The translations under genes were made by a program, and so were the position numbers. Positions 6,552 through 15,024 of a stretch of 64,000 bases of DNA are shown here, in pieces. Below the pieces are notes generated by a model. It was not told where the DNA came from. It ran no database searches and saw only the letters and a list, made by a program, of their open reading frames with translations. The stretch lies in IMG/VR virus record IMGVR_UViG_3300005528_000059, positions 1-64,000 of that record. One strand, 5' to 3'. The stretch is from a virus. Position 1 is the stretch's first letter, and each line of letters starts with the position of its first letter.

Positions 6552-9211
6552 TGCTGCGGTTAAATACTCTTTTAGGAGTAGGTGGGCGTCCGATAATCAA
6601 TGACAATGCTTGCCTAGCTTCTCCAATATTCATTGATCCGTCTATTATCGGTACTATGTGGCAAGAGATCACTGGTACGTCTGGCACAGCCGTAGTTGTT
6701 GACGGTCCTGTTGGCTCTATTAGAAACCGAGGCACGCTTGGCGGTATAGCAAGAGCCACGAGCACAGGGCGGCGACCTATACTTAGAAACTCCGGTGGAC
6801 AGTTTTGGCTAGAAATATCTACCGCTACACAATCAGAATTGTCACTTTCCTTCACCTCCCAAGTAACTCCCGTTATTTGGTGGGCAAATGGAATTCGCTA
6901 TGAATCCACGTCTTGGGCTTGGACAGGTTTTGGTTCTTGGAAAACAGAAGCTAGCGCAGATGCAGACTGGGTTGTGGGCGAGCATGTAATAGGGGGTCGC
7001 GTAAACAACACACCATCAATACTTATTACCAGAGGATCTTCAAACAGTAACTCGCAACCTCTCCCGTACTCCCAAGACCACGTCGTTACATTCCTAAGTT
7101 CAAGTTCTGCTAGGGTACTTAGACGAGATTTGCTCCCCTCAAACTCAACAGCAAGCAGCTACGGTAATCACATAGTAGACATAGTGCGGTTTTTTACTCG
7201 ACCCACTGGGGAGCACACTGACGGTCGTTTCTACGGCTTTGTGGCTCGATTCACGCAGCCATCAGTGGCTGAAGAAGAACAAATGATACGATCTATAGCG
7301 CGCCGACAAGGACGTAATCTGAAGTCGTTCGACCTTACATCGATCTCACCAACAATTGGAGCTATTGAAGGTGGAACACCTATAACACTGACAGGTTTAG
7401 GTTTTCCTGCTGACCCTATTGTTACCATCGATAATGTCCCCGCAACAAATGCCGTGAGAGTGAGTTCTACTTCAATAACGGCTGTCACTCCGGCGGGAAC
7501 TTTTGGAAACAAAAATGTCACACTCTTATCAAATGGTGAAGTTAGTACACTAGCCTCTGCGTTTGATTATGGTGTTTTTATACTAGACACTCTGACAGCT
7601 ACCGCTGCTTACAGTACCAGACAAGTTCGCAATGCTTACACGGGTTTCTGCATCCGAGTACGCAGATCAAACGATAATGTAGAATTAAATATCGGATTTA
7701 CTGTTAGCGGACAATTGGACACTGCTGCCTTGCTCGATCATTGCGGTGCAAACAGCGGATTTGTTACGAGATGGTACGACCAGTCCGGCAATGGATTGCA
7801 CTTGGTCCAGGACACTACAACATCACAACCACGTATTGTGAACGCTGGCGTCTTAGAAACACTTGGTGGTGTTCCCGCGATTGTATTCGACGCAACAGAT
7901 GACAGACTAGAAATAGGGACTTGGGGAGACTTATCACAACCCTATACTCAAAACGGTGTTATCAGGACAGCCACCTCATATCCCGGTTTTCCTGCTATGG
8001 TCGGTCCTTCAAATGACTCAACATACACAAATGCTGTAACCTACATAGAGACTAATTTTCGCACTATCGGCCCTTTCACTGATACCAACGGTCCTAGACT
8101 ACCTGTCACAACGACTGAACGACTTGTCTTTACCTCATCATTTGACGGTAATAACACCAATTTTGCTAAAAACGGTGTAGTCACGGCGAATGGCTGGGTA
8201 GGTGGAGGTACTCTTTCCGGTGTGCGCTTGGCGGGTCCGGGAGTGACATATCAGGAAATAACCATATTCGGGAATGTTTTGTCTGTCGCTAATCGTCAAA
8301 TGCTCGAAGCTAATCAAATTGCGTACTTCGGTGTCCCTAGTTTGCCTTGGTCTGGCGTTAATTTACTTGCCGGAGTGAACAATTATGTTTCGGTCGCAGC
8401 AAACGGTACAACTTGGGTGGCGGTCGCGGACTCAACAAACCAAGCAGCGAGATCGACCGACAATGGTGTTACGTGGTCGGTCGTCACGATGACAGCCAAC
8501 AGAATTTGGGAAGATACAGCAGCAAACGGCACAACTTGGGTAGCTGTAGCCTTCGAAGCTGATGCTAACCGTTCTACTGATAACGGCGCATCTTGGTCTA
8601 ATGTTTCGTTGCCATTGTTTGCGGCTTGGCGCGCAGTTGCAGCAAACGGCACAACTTGGGTAGCTGTAGGAACTAACATTAGCCAATGTATTCGATCCAC
8701 TGACGATGGCGCAAACTGGGTAACAGTGAACCTGCCTGCCAATCGTTTTTGGTTCAATGTCACAGCAAACGGTACAACTTGGGTAGCTCTTGCAGGTAAC
8801 GGAACAGACCAATCTGCACGATCAACTGATAACGGAGCATCTTGGACGGCAATCACATTGCCCGCTTCCAGAGATTGGCGCGGTCTGGCGGTCAACGGCA
8901 CAACTTGGGTAGCAGTTGCCACAGGAAATACAAACCAAGCCGCCCGCTCTACTGATAATGGCGCTACATGGTCGGCAATCACTTTGCCTTCTGCTCGAAA
9001 CTGGAGGTCTGTCGCCGCAATAGGTACAACTTGGATAGCGGTAGCGGAGAGCAATGGCAATGAAGCAGCCCTGTCTGTTGACAATGGTGTAACTTGGTCG
9101 TCTGTTGCCTTACCAAGTGCACGAAATCGACGCGCCGTTGCAGCCAACGCGACAACATTTGTGACGGTCCCTTATGGCAATACTGACGCTGCACGAGCAG
9201 TAGTGAGCTAA
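6551..9211 (+). CDS. Large modular fibre/adhesin: IPT + lectin-like + Asp-box propeller
   Basis: 886 residues in modules. Residues ~1-260 are an unrecognised beta-rich head. Residues ~263-340 are an IPT/TIG Ig-like fold (ISPTIGAIEGGTPITLTG). Residues ~345-600 are a concanavalin/arabinofuranosidase-like jelly roll (AYSTRQVRNAYTGFCIRVRR, WYDQSGNGLHL). From ~607 to the end come seven ~40-residue repeats with NGTTWVAVA and STDNGxxW (Asp box), fitting a seven-bladed beta-propeller. Probably a receptor- or glycan-binding virion protein. Confidence 0.85.
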   Translation: MLRLNTLLGVGGRPIINDNACLASPIFIDPSIIGTMWQEITGTSGTAVVVDGPVGSIRNRGTLGGIARATSTGRRPILRNSGGQFWLEISTATQSELSLSFTSQVTPVIWWANGIRYESTSWAWTGFGSWKTEASADADWVVGEHVIGGRVNNTPSILITRGSSNSNSQPLPYSQDHVVTFLSSSSARVLRRDLLPSNSTASSYGNHIVDIVRFFTRPTGEHTDGRFYGFVARFTQPSVAEEEQMIRSIARRQGRNLKSFDLTSISPTIGAIEGGTPITLTGLGFPADPIVTIDNVPATNAVRVSSTSITAVTPAGTFGNKNVTLLSNGEVSTLASAFDYGVFILDTLTATAAYSTRQVRNAYTGFCIRVRRSNDNVELNIGFTVSGQLDTAALLDHCGANSGFVTRWYDQSGNGLHLVQDTTTSQPRIVNAGVLETLGGVPAIVFDATDDRLEIGTWGDLSQPYTQNGVIRTATSYPGFPAMVGPSNDSTYTNAVTYIETNFRTIGPFTDTNGPRLPVTTTERLVFTSSFDGNNTNFAKNGVVTANGWVGGGTLSGVRLAGPGVTYQEITIFGNVLSVANRQMLEANQIAYFGVPSLPWSGVNLLAGVNNYVSVAANGTTWVAVADSTNQAARSTDNGVTWSVVTMTANRIWEDTAANGTTWVAVAFEADANRSTDNGASWSNVSLPLFAAWRAVAANGTTWVAVGTNISQCIRSTDDGANWVTVNLPANRFWFNVTANGTTWVALAGNGTDQSARSTDNGASWTAITLPASRDWRGLAVNGTTWVAVATGNTNQAARSTDNGATWSAITLPSARNWRSVAAIGTTWIAVAESNGNEAALSVDNGVTWSSVALPSARNRRAVAANATTFVTVPYGNTDAARAVVS
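8371..9200 (+). repeat. In-gene tandem repeats encoding Asp-box propeller blades
   Basis: About 120-126 bp units encode NGTTWVAVA...RSTDNGxxWxxxxLPxxR. Six units carry the Asp box and the seventh is a half unit. The copies beginning at 8521 and 8641 share an identical stretch of about 29 bases exactly 120 bp apart, so slippage or recombination could change blade number. Confidence 0.85.
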
Positions 9212-9227
9212 GAATTCGAGGAATATC

Positions 9228-9722
9228 ATGGACCAGCTTCAAGAGTACGCACTTATCGAAAACGACCAGATCGCACGCACTGAATGGTTCAAGCGCCCTA
9301 GCCTCGTGCCGGAAGGCGACTGGCGCGTGATCGGTGAAGTCACGCCTGAATTTAATTCTGCAACGCATCGTCTTGGTGAGAAGATGCTAGGAATACTTGA
9401 AAGTGGCGCGGTGGCTTACGTGTGGTCAATCGTTGCATTGCCTCCCCCACCCGTTCGCCAGAGAGTGACAAACGCTGCTCTAGAGATCGCTTTAGAGCAA
9501 CTAGGATTACTTGAAACTGTTGAGTCATTCGTAGAGCAATTACGTCAGCAAGCTCCAAGGGCTCCTGCCGTGATACTCTGGAGGAAAGCTACCGAGTTCA
9601 GAAGATCAGATGCACTTTGGGATTTCTTCGCTTCCCAACTTAATATGACTTCTGAAGATGTTGATAATATCTTCAATCTCGCAGGGCAAATAGATGACTC
9701 GTTCAACAACACGTGGGAATAA
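9228..9722 (+). CDS. Fibre-associated protein, possible assembly chaperone
   Basis: 164 residues. It opens with a short acidic/aromatic region (EYALIENDQIARTEWFKRPS), then a Pro-rich link (ALPPPPV) and a helical C-terminal domain. Size and place immediately after a fibre gene recall fibre assembly proteins, but no motif proves it. CGAGGAA lies before the ATG, and the stop overlaps the next gene (TAATG). Confidence 0.6.
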   Translation: MDQLQEYALIENDQIARTEWFKRPSLVPEGDWRVIGEVTPEFNSATHRLGEKMLGILESGAVAYVWSIVALPPPPVRQRVTNAALEIALEQLGLLETVESFVEQLRQQAPRAPAVILWRKATEFRRSDALWDFFASQLNMTSEDVDNIFNLAGQIDDSFNNTWE

Positions 9723-10078
9723 TGTCAGCTAGATTTCTTAACAAAGCATTTCAAGTTTGGCCGTCGGAGGAACCTGTCAACGGCAAAGCTTTAGACTGTT
9801 TAGCTGAAGATTTGTATTTCGAAACTTCGGATGGGGAATTAATCACTGTTCCCGCTGGTTTCAAAAGTGACGGTGGTTCAATCCCGTGGTGGGGCCGTGT
9901 AGTCATTAATCCAACACACAATCAAAGAGCGTGGTGGGTTCACGATTGGGCATGGGAGAACAACCGAAAAGACCATGATAAACTTTTACGAGAAGCTTTA
10001 AAAGTAGATAATTGCCCTAGATTAAAAAGACATTTAATTCTGTTAGCTGTTCAATTTGCTTGGTGGCTTTATAAATGA
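9722..10078 (+). CDS. DUF1353 family protein
   Basis: 118 residues. The DUF1353 pattern is clear: ITVPAGFKSDGGSIPWWG, then an HxW helix pair (WWVHDWAWENNR) and a C-terminal hydrophobic helix. DUF1353 proteins are common near phage structural and lysis genes, and their role is unknown. The ATG at 9722 is used because the upstream GTG at 9713 has no ribosome site. Overlaps the next gene by ATGA. Confidence 0.85.
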   Translation: MSARFLNKAFQVWPSEEPVNGKALDCLAEDLYFETSDGELITVPAGFKSDGGSIPWWGRVVINPTHNQRAWWVHDWAWENNRKDHDKLLREALKVDNCPRLKRHLILLAVQFAWWLYK

Positions 10079-10659
10079 AATACCCAACTGATCCTCGCAG
10101 ACTTCTTGAGATCATAGACAAGTTAGAAAATCGTATTCTGGACTTAGAATCCCAATTGCCAGTTTATCACCCTATAGAGGATAATAGGATTAACTATAGG
10201 CTTTCGGGAAAACTACTTAAACTTTTCAATTTACTAAAATACGATAAAGCTGTAGAGCTGGATACGCTCTGTGGATATGTCGGTACCGACAATCGAGAAA
10301 CAGTTAGAATGAATCTGTGCCATCTTCGTAAGAAACTTATTAAGCACGGTATTGGAATCACTAATTATAGAGGTCTTGGTTACTGTTTGATTAAGATAAG
10401 TCCTGAAAAAGTTTCATTCTCCATGAGTAGCCAATTACAGGAGCTTTTTAACCTTCTCAGTTATAGTAAGTACTCTACTATTGAAAAACTTATTGTGTCG
10501 TACAGAGCTAAAAACAAGAGGGCTATTTATAACAAGATTCATAGTTTACGCATGTTTCTTCAAAACCAAGGTATAACCATTGACCATATTCAGGATAAAG
10601 GATATATCTTGCGTAAAATGACTAAACTGGAAACTGAAGATTTTTCAGACCCTCTCTAA
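10075..10659 (+). CDS. Double winged-helix DNA-binding protein (OmpR C-terminal-like)
   Basis: 194 residues with an internal duplication. Residues ~42-105 and ~116-180 each read as an OmpR/PhoB-type effector domain: a helix, a recognition helix (ETVRMNLCHLRKKLIKHGI; RAIYNKIHSLRMFLQNQGI) and the closing hairpin (RGLGYCL; DKGYILR). There is no receiver domain. A short coiled coil precedes them. It is probably a phage transcription factor binding a two-half-site operator, but the target is unknown. Confidence 0.75.
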   Translation: MKYPTDPRRLLEIIDKLENRILDLESQLPVYHPIEDNRINYRLSGKLLKLFNLLKYDKAVELDTLCGYVGTDNRETVRMNLCHLRKKLIKHGIGITNYRGLGYCLIKISPEKVSFSMSSQLQELFNLLSYSKYSTIEKLIVSYRAKNKRAIYNKIHSLRMFLQNQGITIDHIQDKGYILRKMTKLETEDFSDPL

Positions 10660-10686
10660 AACAAGCTGGCCTTCCGCGCCGAGAGG

Positions 10687-10715
10687 TTGCCAATTTCTAA
10701 GTAATCTGATAAGTT
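10687..10715 (+). promoter_or_regulatory. Candidate promoter before the structural pair
   Basis: TTGCCA and TAAGTT are 17 nt apart, in the 105-base gap before the GTG start at 10765. A short inverted repeat GTGCT-ATTG-AGCAC lies between it and the ribosome site. Evidence is weak. Confidence 0.3.
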
Positions 10716-10764
10716 ACTCACTCTTGCTTATTCACTGTGCTATTGAGCACAAGGAGAGTCTAAA

Positions 10765-11241
10765 GTGGCTGATGGTGTACCTGTAACTCCCGGAGCTGGT
10801 GTTGAAATTGCTTCGCGAGAGGTTCCGTACTCTGGCGAAAATATGCAGATGCAGGTCGTTGGCTTAGCTACGCTTGAAGGTGCTGACGATGCCAAGGTCG
10901 CTACGGATATCTCGCCCGATAATCCGATACCAATCGCTGCGTATGGTGAGCTGATCGAAGTTCTTGAAGCGATGCGGATGGGAATCAATTCGCTTGCTAA
11001 GTCTATTGGCTTTGCACTTCCAAACGCCCAAGGCTTTCCGATGATGGAAGCGCGTCAAACAACAGCGGCCAACCTGCAAGTGACTGCTTCGCTCGCAGCC
11101 ACACAAACTCTGGCCACTTTGACGACACTGACCACGCTGGTTAACCAGCAGCAAATCGGCGGCAATGCGGCTAACGATTTGATTCCCGCTTACATGCACC
11201 TTCAGGCCGATGGCCTTCGCTATAACATCACGGTGACCTAA
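10765..11241 (+). CDS. Putative virion structural protein, unknown
   Basis: 158 residues, starting with GTG after a strong AAGGAGAG. A beta-rich N-terminal half (GVEIASREVPYSGENMQMQV) is followed by an Ala/Thr-rich helix (AANLQVTASLAATQTLATL). No family recognised. It is two bases from the kelch-like gene and shares its raised GC content, so the pair probably moved together. Confidence 0.7.
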   Translation: MADGVPVTPGAGVEIASREVPYSGENMQMQVVGLATLEGADDAKVATDISPDNPIPIAAYGELIEVLEAMRMGINSLAKSIGFALPNAQGFPMMEARQTTAANLQVTASLAATQTLATLTTLTTLVNQQQIGGNAANDLIPAYMHLQADGLRYNITVT

Positions 11242-11242
11242 T

Positions 11243-12670
11243 ATGCCTACGACAAACGGTAATCGCCCAATCCTAGACCTGAAGCGTTGGGAATACTGCG
11301 CTCCTGCTCCTGCCGCGACTGTGGCGGGGTCTATGATCTCATCTAGTCGCCACTATCGACAGCAACAGCTTTTCATTCCCAGTGTCACTACGGCTTTCAT
11401 CTATCAGCCGAACGAGGATGGCTGGATTGCTATTCCCTCGCCCGCTTTACCTGCTGCTTCCCTGATCGCAGGCGCAGCGGCAACTTCTGGTGCTGCAAGC
11501 ATCGGCAACACGGTCGGCGCGGCCAGTTTGACCGCAACTGCGGGTACGTTGAATAGCTTCACTACCAACCAGCCTCTGGCGCGAGACCTACGCGGCTACA
11601 AAGTTCATATCATGGCCGGACCTAATGCTGGTGCGGTTCTTGACATTGTGAGCAACACTGTCGGCGCTAACGCGGTCATCACTGTACCGACGCAAGGGAA
11701 TGCGTTTTCGAACGCGACTGTCTACCGTCTGCTTACTCCTGTTTGGTATGTCAGCGCGGGCGGCACAATTGCTGCTGGTTCGTTCCGCAAATACTGCTTT
11801 GCTACGAACACTTGGACTTCGCTGGCCGTCCTGCCTGCGACGATTGCAACCGACGCAAAGCTGGTCGCCACGCCTTCAATCGTCGATGGCGACTTTAAGG
11901 CTTTTGCGACTGGCACGATCACAAGCGCGACAAGCACCACGGCGGTCAACAGCGTCAAAGCTTGGGCGACCAATCAATGGGTCAACAGCCAAATTCGCAT
12001 CACTGGCGGCACAGGTGCGGGCCAAGTCCGCACGATCACAGCAAATACTGGCACCACTCTCACTGTCGCAGCTTGGACAGTCACGCCCGACACCACTTCG
12101 ACGTATGCAATCGAGGGGAATGATAACTTCCTCTATTTGCTCGGCAACAACGCGGTCACCATGTACCGCTACGACATTGCGGCTAACACTTGGTCCACCC
12201 TGTCGCCTGTTGCGGCTCGTGCAGCAGCTCCCGGCGCTGGGATGTCAGCCCACTGGGTCCACACTTCTCTTGAGGCTGACTTCAACAATGAAAGCGCCAT
12301 CATGGCAGGTCGCTACATCTACAGCTTCCAAGGTGCTGCATCAGCCAACCTGCATCGGTATGATATTGCAGGCAACACATGGGCAACGATTGCCTATGCT
12401 CCTGCTGTCGAAACCTTCACGACAGGCACCAAGTATGCCCTGCATCATGATAACCTCTACATTCAAAAAGAGGCGACAGGACGCTGGTTTGTGTTCGATA
12501 CTGCCCGAAGCAATATGAGCGCGTTTGGCACCATGCTCTATCCGCAGGGTGCGGCTTTGGTAGGGGATACGGCTTTTGACGTGGCCTACCAAGATGGGGA
12601 AACCGAGATCTTTTACGTCTACATGCTACTCAACACTTCTCCAATACTGTTAAGGCAGATGGTGATCTAA
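11243..12670 (+). CDS. Kelch-like beta-propeller virion protein
   Basis: 475 residues. Kelch-type blade endings recur: RKYCFATNTWTSL, YRYDIAANTWSTL, HRYDIAGNTWATI, with Gly-rich turns between. Ala/Thr/Gly-rich insertions occupy the first half. Base composition is clearly richer in G+C than flanking genes (for example about 67% over 11461-11520 against about 45% over 13021-13080), suggesting later acquisition. Likely an exposed binding protein of the virion. Confidence 0.75.
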   Translation: MPTTNGNRPILDLKRWEYCAPAPAATVAGSMISSSRHYRQQQLFIPSVTTAFIYQPNEDGWIAIPSPALPAASLIAGAAATSGAASIGNTVGAASLTATAGTLNSFTTNQPLARDLRGYKVHIMAGPNAGAVLDIVSNTVGANAVITVPTQGNAFSNATVYRLLTPVWYVSAGGTIAAGSFRKYCFATNTWTSLAVLPATIATDAKLVATPSIVDGDFKAFATGTITSATSTTAVNSVKAWATNQWVNSQIRITGGTGAGQVRTITANTGTTLTVAAWTVTPDTTSTYAIEGNDNFLYLLGNNAVTMYRYDIAANTWSTLSPVAARAAAPGAGMSAHWVHTSLEADFNNESAIMAGRYIYSFQGAASANLHRYDIAGNTWATIAYAPAVETFTTGTKYALHHDNLYIQKEATGRWFVFDTARSNMSAFGTMLYPQGAALVGDTAFDVAYQDGETEIFYVYMLLNTSPILLRQMVI

Positions 12671-12840
12671 TGAATACCAACGAGCTTCTTACCTTACTTA
12701 AAAATTCTGTGACTGCGTTGCAGGCAGAGCGAGCTACTGCTAGCTCAAGCGGTCAAGTTGCTCGAGTTTTGGAAATCGAGATCAAAATCCTCGAAACGCA
12801 AACTACAATCGAACAGCTTGAAGGCGTTCAACCGGAGTAA
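12670..12840 (+). CDS. Small helical protein between adhesin genes
   Basis: 56 residues starting at an ATG that overlaps the previous stop (TAATG). The sequence is helical and charged (VARVLEIEIKILETQTTIEQ), probably a short coiled coil. It could be a small assembly or trimerisation partner of its adhesin neighbours. No family recognised. Confidence 0.7.
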   Translation: MNTNELLTLLKNSVTALQAERATASSSGQVARVLEIEIKILETQTTIEQLEGVQPE

Positions 12841-12847
12841 CTGAGTC

Positions 12848-14569
12848 ATGTTACTCTTATTATTCTCTAGTCAACAAGCAATACTTGCCGCTCGATCAGG
12901 AGCGGTAGGTCGAGCCGCGATTGGACGTGTTGCAGTCGGTGCAGGAACTAGCGGTGCTGCTACCTCTTCTTCAGCCAGTGTTACTGTAAACGGTGGAACT
13001 TTTTCAGTAGGGTTCTCCTTAACTACTGGAACTGCAACCACTATCAGTAATCCAACTGTTACTGGCGGAACGTTCGTAGTATCTTATTCTCTTGTTGGAG
13101 GGATTGTCACTACAATCCGCAGTCCGACAGTTGCCGGTGGCGACTTCACTTTCACATACAGCTATGTCGCAGGCACCGCATCTACAGGAACCGGAGCTAA
13201 CGTAAACGGTGGATCGTTCAGCGTTGGGTACTCCTTCGCAGGGGGAACTGCTACAGCGATACAGAATTCAACGGTGTCCGGTGGGACTTTCAACGTTGGA
13301 TTTTCCTTAACTTCCGGAATCATTAGTGTTGACGATTTCTCCACTGGAGGAACGTTCACCATTGGATACGCCTTAGCAGGTGGAGCAGTAACGACTGTTC
13401 GTAGTCCAACAGTAGCGGGCGGAGTATTCTCCATTGGATACTCCCTCACTCCGGGAACAGTATCCACTGGAACAACTACGAATGTCAGTGGCGGATCATT
13501 CACTGTAGTATTCACCCTTACAGACGGTGTAGTCACCACTGTTCGTAACCCGACGGTTGCAGGCGGAGCACTCTCAATTGGCTACTCGCTAACAGGTGGA
13601 ACAATTACTACTGTTCGTAGCCCAACTGTCACAGGAGGCGCAGTAGGATTCACTTACGTTTTCGCAGCGGGGATGGCCTCCACTGGGACAACTCAACTAG
13701 GTCAGCCGTTCATTGTAACCTACCTGCTAGTGGGCGGAACAGTCACGACTGTTCGAAATCCTACGGTTGCAGGTGGGTCTTTTGTAACAACTTATAATTT
13801 CTCAGCAGGAGCCGTTAGCTTAGGGGCAACTCCTTCGGGAGCTGCGTTCTCGTACACGCTTTCGTTGGTTAGTGGAACGGTTACTGCGAACCGCAGTATT
13901 TCAGTCGCAGGTGGAACTCTATCCTTTGGATATAATTTCGCAGCCGGAACAGCTTCCGCTGGTGGTTCGGCTAATCCCTCAGGTGGTGTGTTCTCTATTG
14001 GGTTCTCCCTAGTTAGCGGATCAGTTAGCACTCAGTCTAATTCAAACGTCTCAGGGTTCAACTATTCTATTGGGTATGCGATTTCCGCAGGAACAGCTAG
14101 CGGTGTAAGATTCGTAACTGTTGACGGTGTCAGCTATGTAGCAGGTTGGTCTTTGACCCCAGCTATCGCGTCGGCTGTTAGAAACATCTCGGTTGCGGGC
14201 ACGAACTTCGCCTTCCCAATCTTCTTGGCTACTGGCTCAGTTACGATTGACGCTCTTACACCACCAAGAGCGCTGACAGTAAACTATTCTCTTTCCACTG
14301 GAACCGTCACGGCTATTCGCAGCCCAGTCATATCCGGTGGAAACTTAGGATACCTTTACGATTTCGCAGCGGGTGGCGTAGCTATATCTATCAGCCGCGT
14401 AGGCTTCGACTTTGGATTTAATTACTCCTACGATCCAGGTGAGGCCAGTGTAACTGAAGGTATTTTTGTAGTCAACGGAATTTTCACTATTGGTATCCCT
14501 TCGATCAAGGAATACACAATCCCATTTACTGCTGCTCAAGAGATTACGATTTACTTGAAAACAGCGTGA
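12848..14569 (+). CDS. Repetitive beta-strand adhesin-like virion protein
   Basis: 573 residues, almost free of charged residues until the end. After an N-terminal Ala/Gly segment (GRAAIGRVAVGAG), about 20 repeats of 23-24 residues follow, consensus TVAGGxFSIGYSLTGGTVTTVRSP. Such two-strand units would stack as a beta-solenoid or fibre. The last ~35 residues are different and could cap the rod. It closes the structural block, so it is likely a virion surface fibre. Confidence 0.75.
   Translation: MLLLLFSSQQAILAARSGAVGRAAIGRVAVGAGTSGAATSSSASVTVNGGTFSVGFSLTTGTATTISNPTVTGGTFVVSYSLVGGIVTTIRSPTVAGGDFTFTYSYVAGTASTGTGANVNGGSFSVGYSFAGGTATAIQNSTVSGGTFNVGFSLTSGIISVDDFSTGGTFTIGYALAGGAVTTVRSPTVAGGVFSIGYSLTPGTVSTGTTTNVSGGSFTVVFTLTDGVVTTVRNPTVAGGALSIGYSLTGGTITTVRSPTVTGGAVGFTYVFAAGMASTGTTQLGQPFIVTYLLVGGTVTTVRNPTVAGGSFVTTYNFSAGAVSLGATPSGAAFSYTLSLVSGTVTANRSISVAGGTLSFGYNFAAGTASAGGSANPSGGVFSIGFSLVSGSVSTQSNSNVSGFNYSIGYAISAGTASGVRFVTVDGVSYVAGWSLTPAIASAVRNISVAGTNFAFPIFLATGSVTIDALTPPRALTVNYSLSTGTVTAIRSPVISGGNLGYLYDFAAGGVAISISRVGFDFGFNYSYDPGEASVTEGIFVVNGIFTIGIPSIKEYTIPFTAAQEITIYLKTA
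12979..14480 (+). repeat. About 20 tandem ~70 bp coding repeats
   Basis: Codons for VAGG...SIGYSL...GTVTTVR recur every 69-72 bases. Early units are nearly alike in protein, later ones drift, which is typical of repeat expansion from one end. Confidence 0.8.
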
Positions 14570-14604
14570 GCCGAGCGAGGCGGTTTCCTCGACAGGAGGT
14601 AAGA

Positions 14605-14925
14605 ATGGAAGTCGATATCACCGAAATCGTGAACATGGTGTTTCAAGGTGCTGCTCTTTTGATCAGCATTATTGTTGGTCATTTTGTGAAACAGGAACAG
14701 GCAAAGAAAGCTATTCTAGGCGCAATCCAATTCGCTTTGGATTTCGCTAAGCAGAAAGTTCAGACTGGTGGCATGTCAAAAATTGAAATTGATAATCAGC
14801 TTGTCGCGCTGGCTGTAGAATATCTTAACAAGCGGTTTCCTTCAGCGATTAAACAACTCGGTATCAAGCAGGAGGACTTGGAAGAGATTGTACTTTCTCG
14901 ACTTCCTAGTACCAATCGTGGTTAG
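14605..14925 (+). CDS. Holin_LLH-like membrane protein, candidate holin
   Basis: 106 residues. One N-terminal membrane span (about 9-25, FQGAALLISIIVGHFV) is followed by a soluble helical domain (QFALDFAKQ, IEIDNQLVALAVEYLNKRFPS, EDLEEIVLSRL). That plan resembles the LLH-type phage holin family. The ATG at 14605 has AGGAGGT 6 nt upstream; an in-frame GTG at 14566 overlapping the previous gene lacks one. It ends the virion/lysis block before a terminator. Confidence 0.65.
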   Translation: MEVDITEIVNMVFQGAALLISIIVGHFVKQEQAKKAILGAIQFALDFAKQKVQTGGMSKIEIDNQLVALAVEYLNKRFPSAIKQLGIKQEDLEEIVLSRLPSTNRG

Positions 14926-14945
14926 TTAATTTTGAATCCTTAATG

Positions 14946-14978
14946 AACGAGCCTCCTGCAACGGGGGCTCGTTTGTTG
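14946..14978 (+). terminator. Rho-independent terminator of the virion/lysis block
   Basis: AACGAGCC (14946-14953) pairs perfectly with GGCTCGTT (14966-14973), helped by an inner CC/GG pairing, and is followed by a T-rich tail. It marks the boundary between late and replication genes. Confidence 0.85.
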
Positions 14979-15004
14979 TAATGACAATTGTCTTTGTTTA
15001 TAGT
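14976..15004 (+). promoter_or_regulatory. Promoter with palindromic operator in spacer
   Basis: TTGTAA and TATAGT are 17 nt apart, 21 nt before the ATG at 15025. The spacer contains the perfect palindrome GACAATTGTC (14983-14992). The upstream bases TTGTTGTAATGAC recur at the promoter at 62173, where a different palindrome fills the spacer. Confidence 0.6.
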
Positions 15005-15024
15005 ACAACGAACGGAGATTTACA

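Noticed and set aside
5843-6855. Minus-strand frames of 130 and 150 codons under the fibre genes
   Set aside because: No ribosome sites, opposite to well-supported fibre genes, low-complexity products.
8383-9147. 254-codon open frame on the minus strand
   Set aside because: It mirrors the Asp-box repeats of the fibre gene on the plus strand; no ribosome site, repetitive shadow.
11700-12518. 272-codon plus-strand frame inside the kelch-like gene
   Set aside because: Composition (Arg/Ser/Leu-rich) is that of an out-of-frame GC-rich shadow; the kelch-like frame has clear motifs and a coupled start.
13162-14031. Minus-strand frames across the 23-24 residue repeats
   Set aside because: Repeat shadows with Pro/Val-rich products; no start signals.
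12979-14480. CRISPR-like regular repeats
   Set aside because: Repeats are in frame, drift in sequence, lack spacers and code for a repetitive protein.
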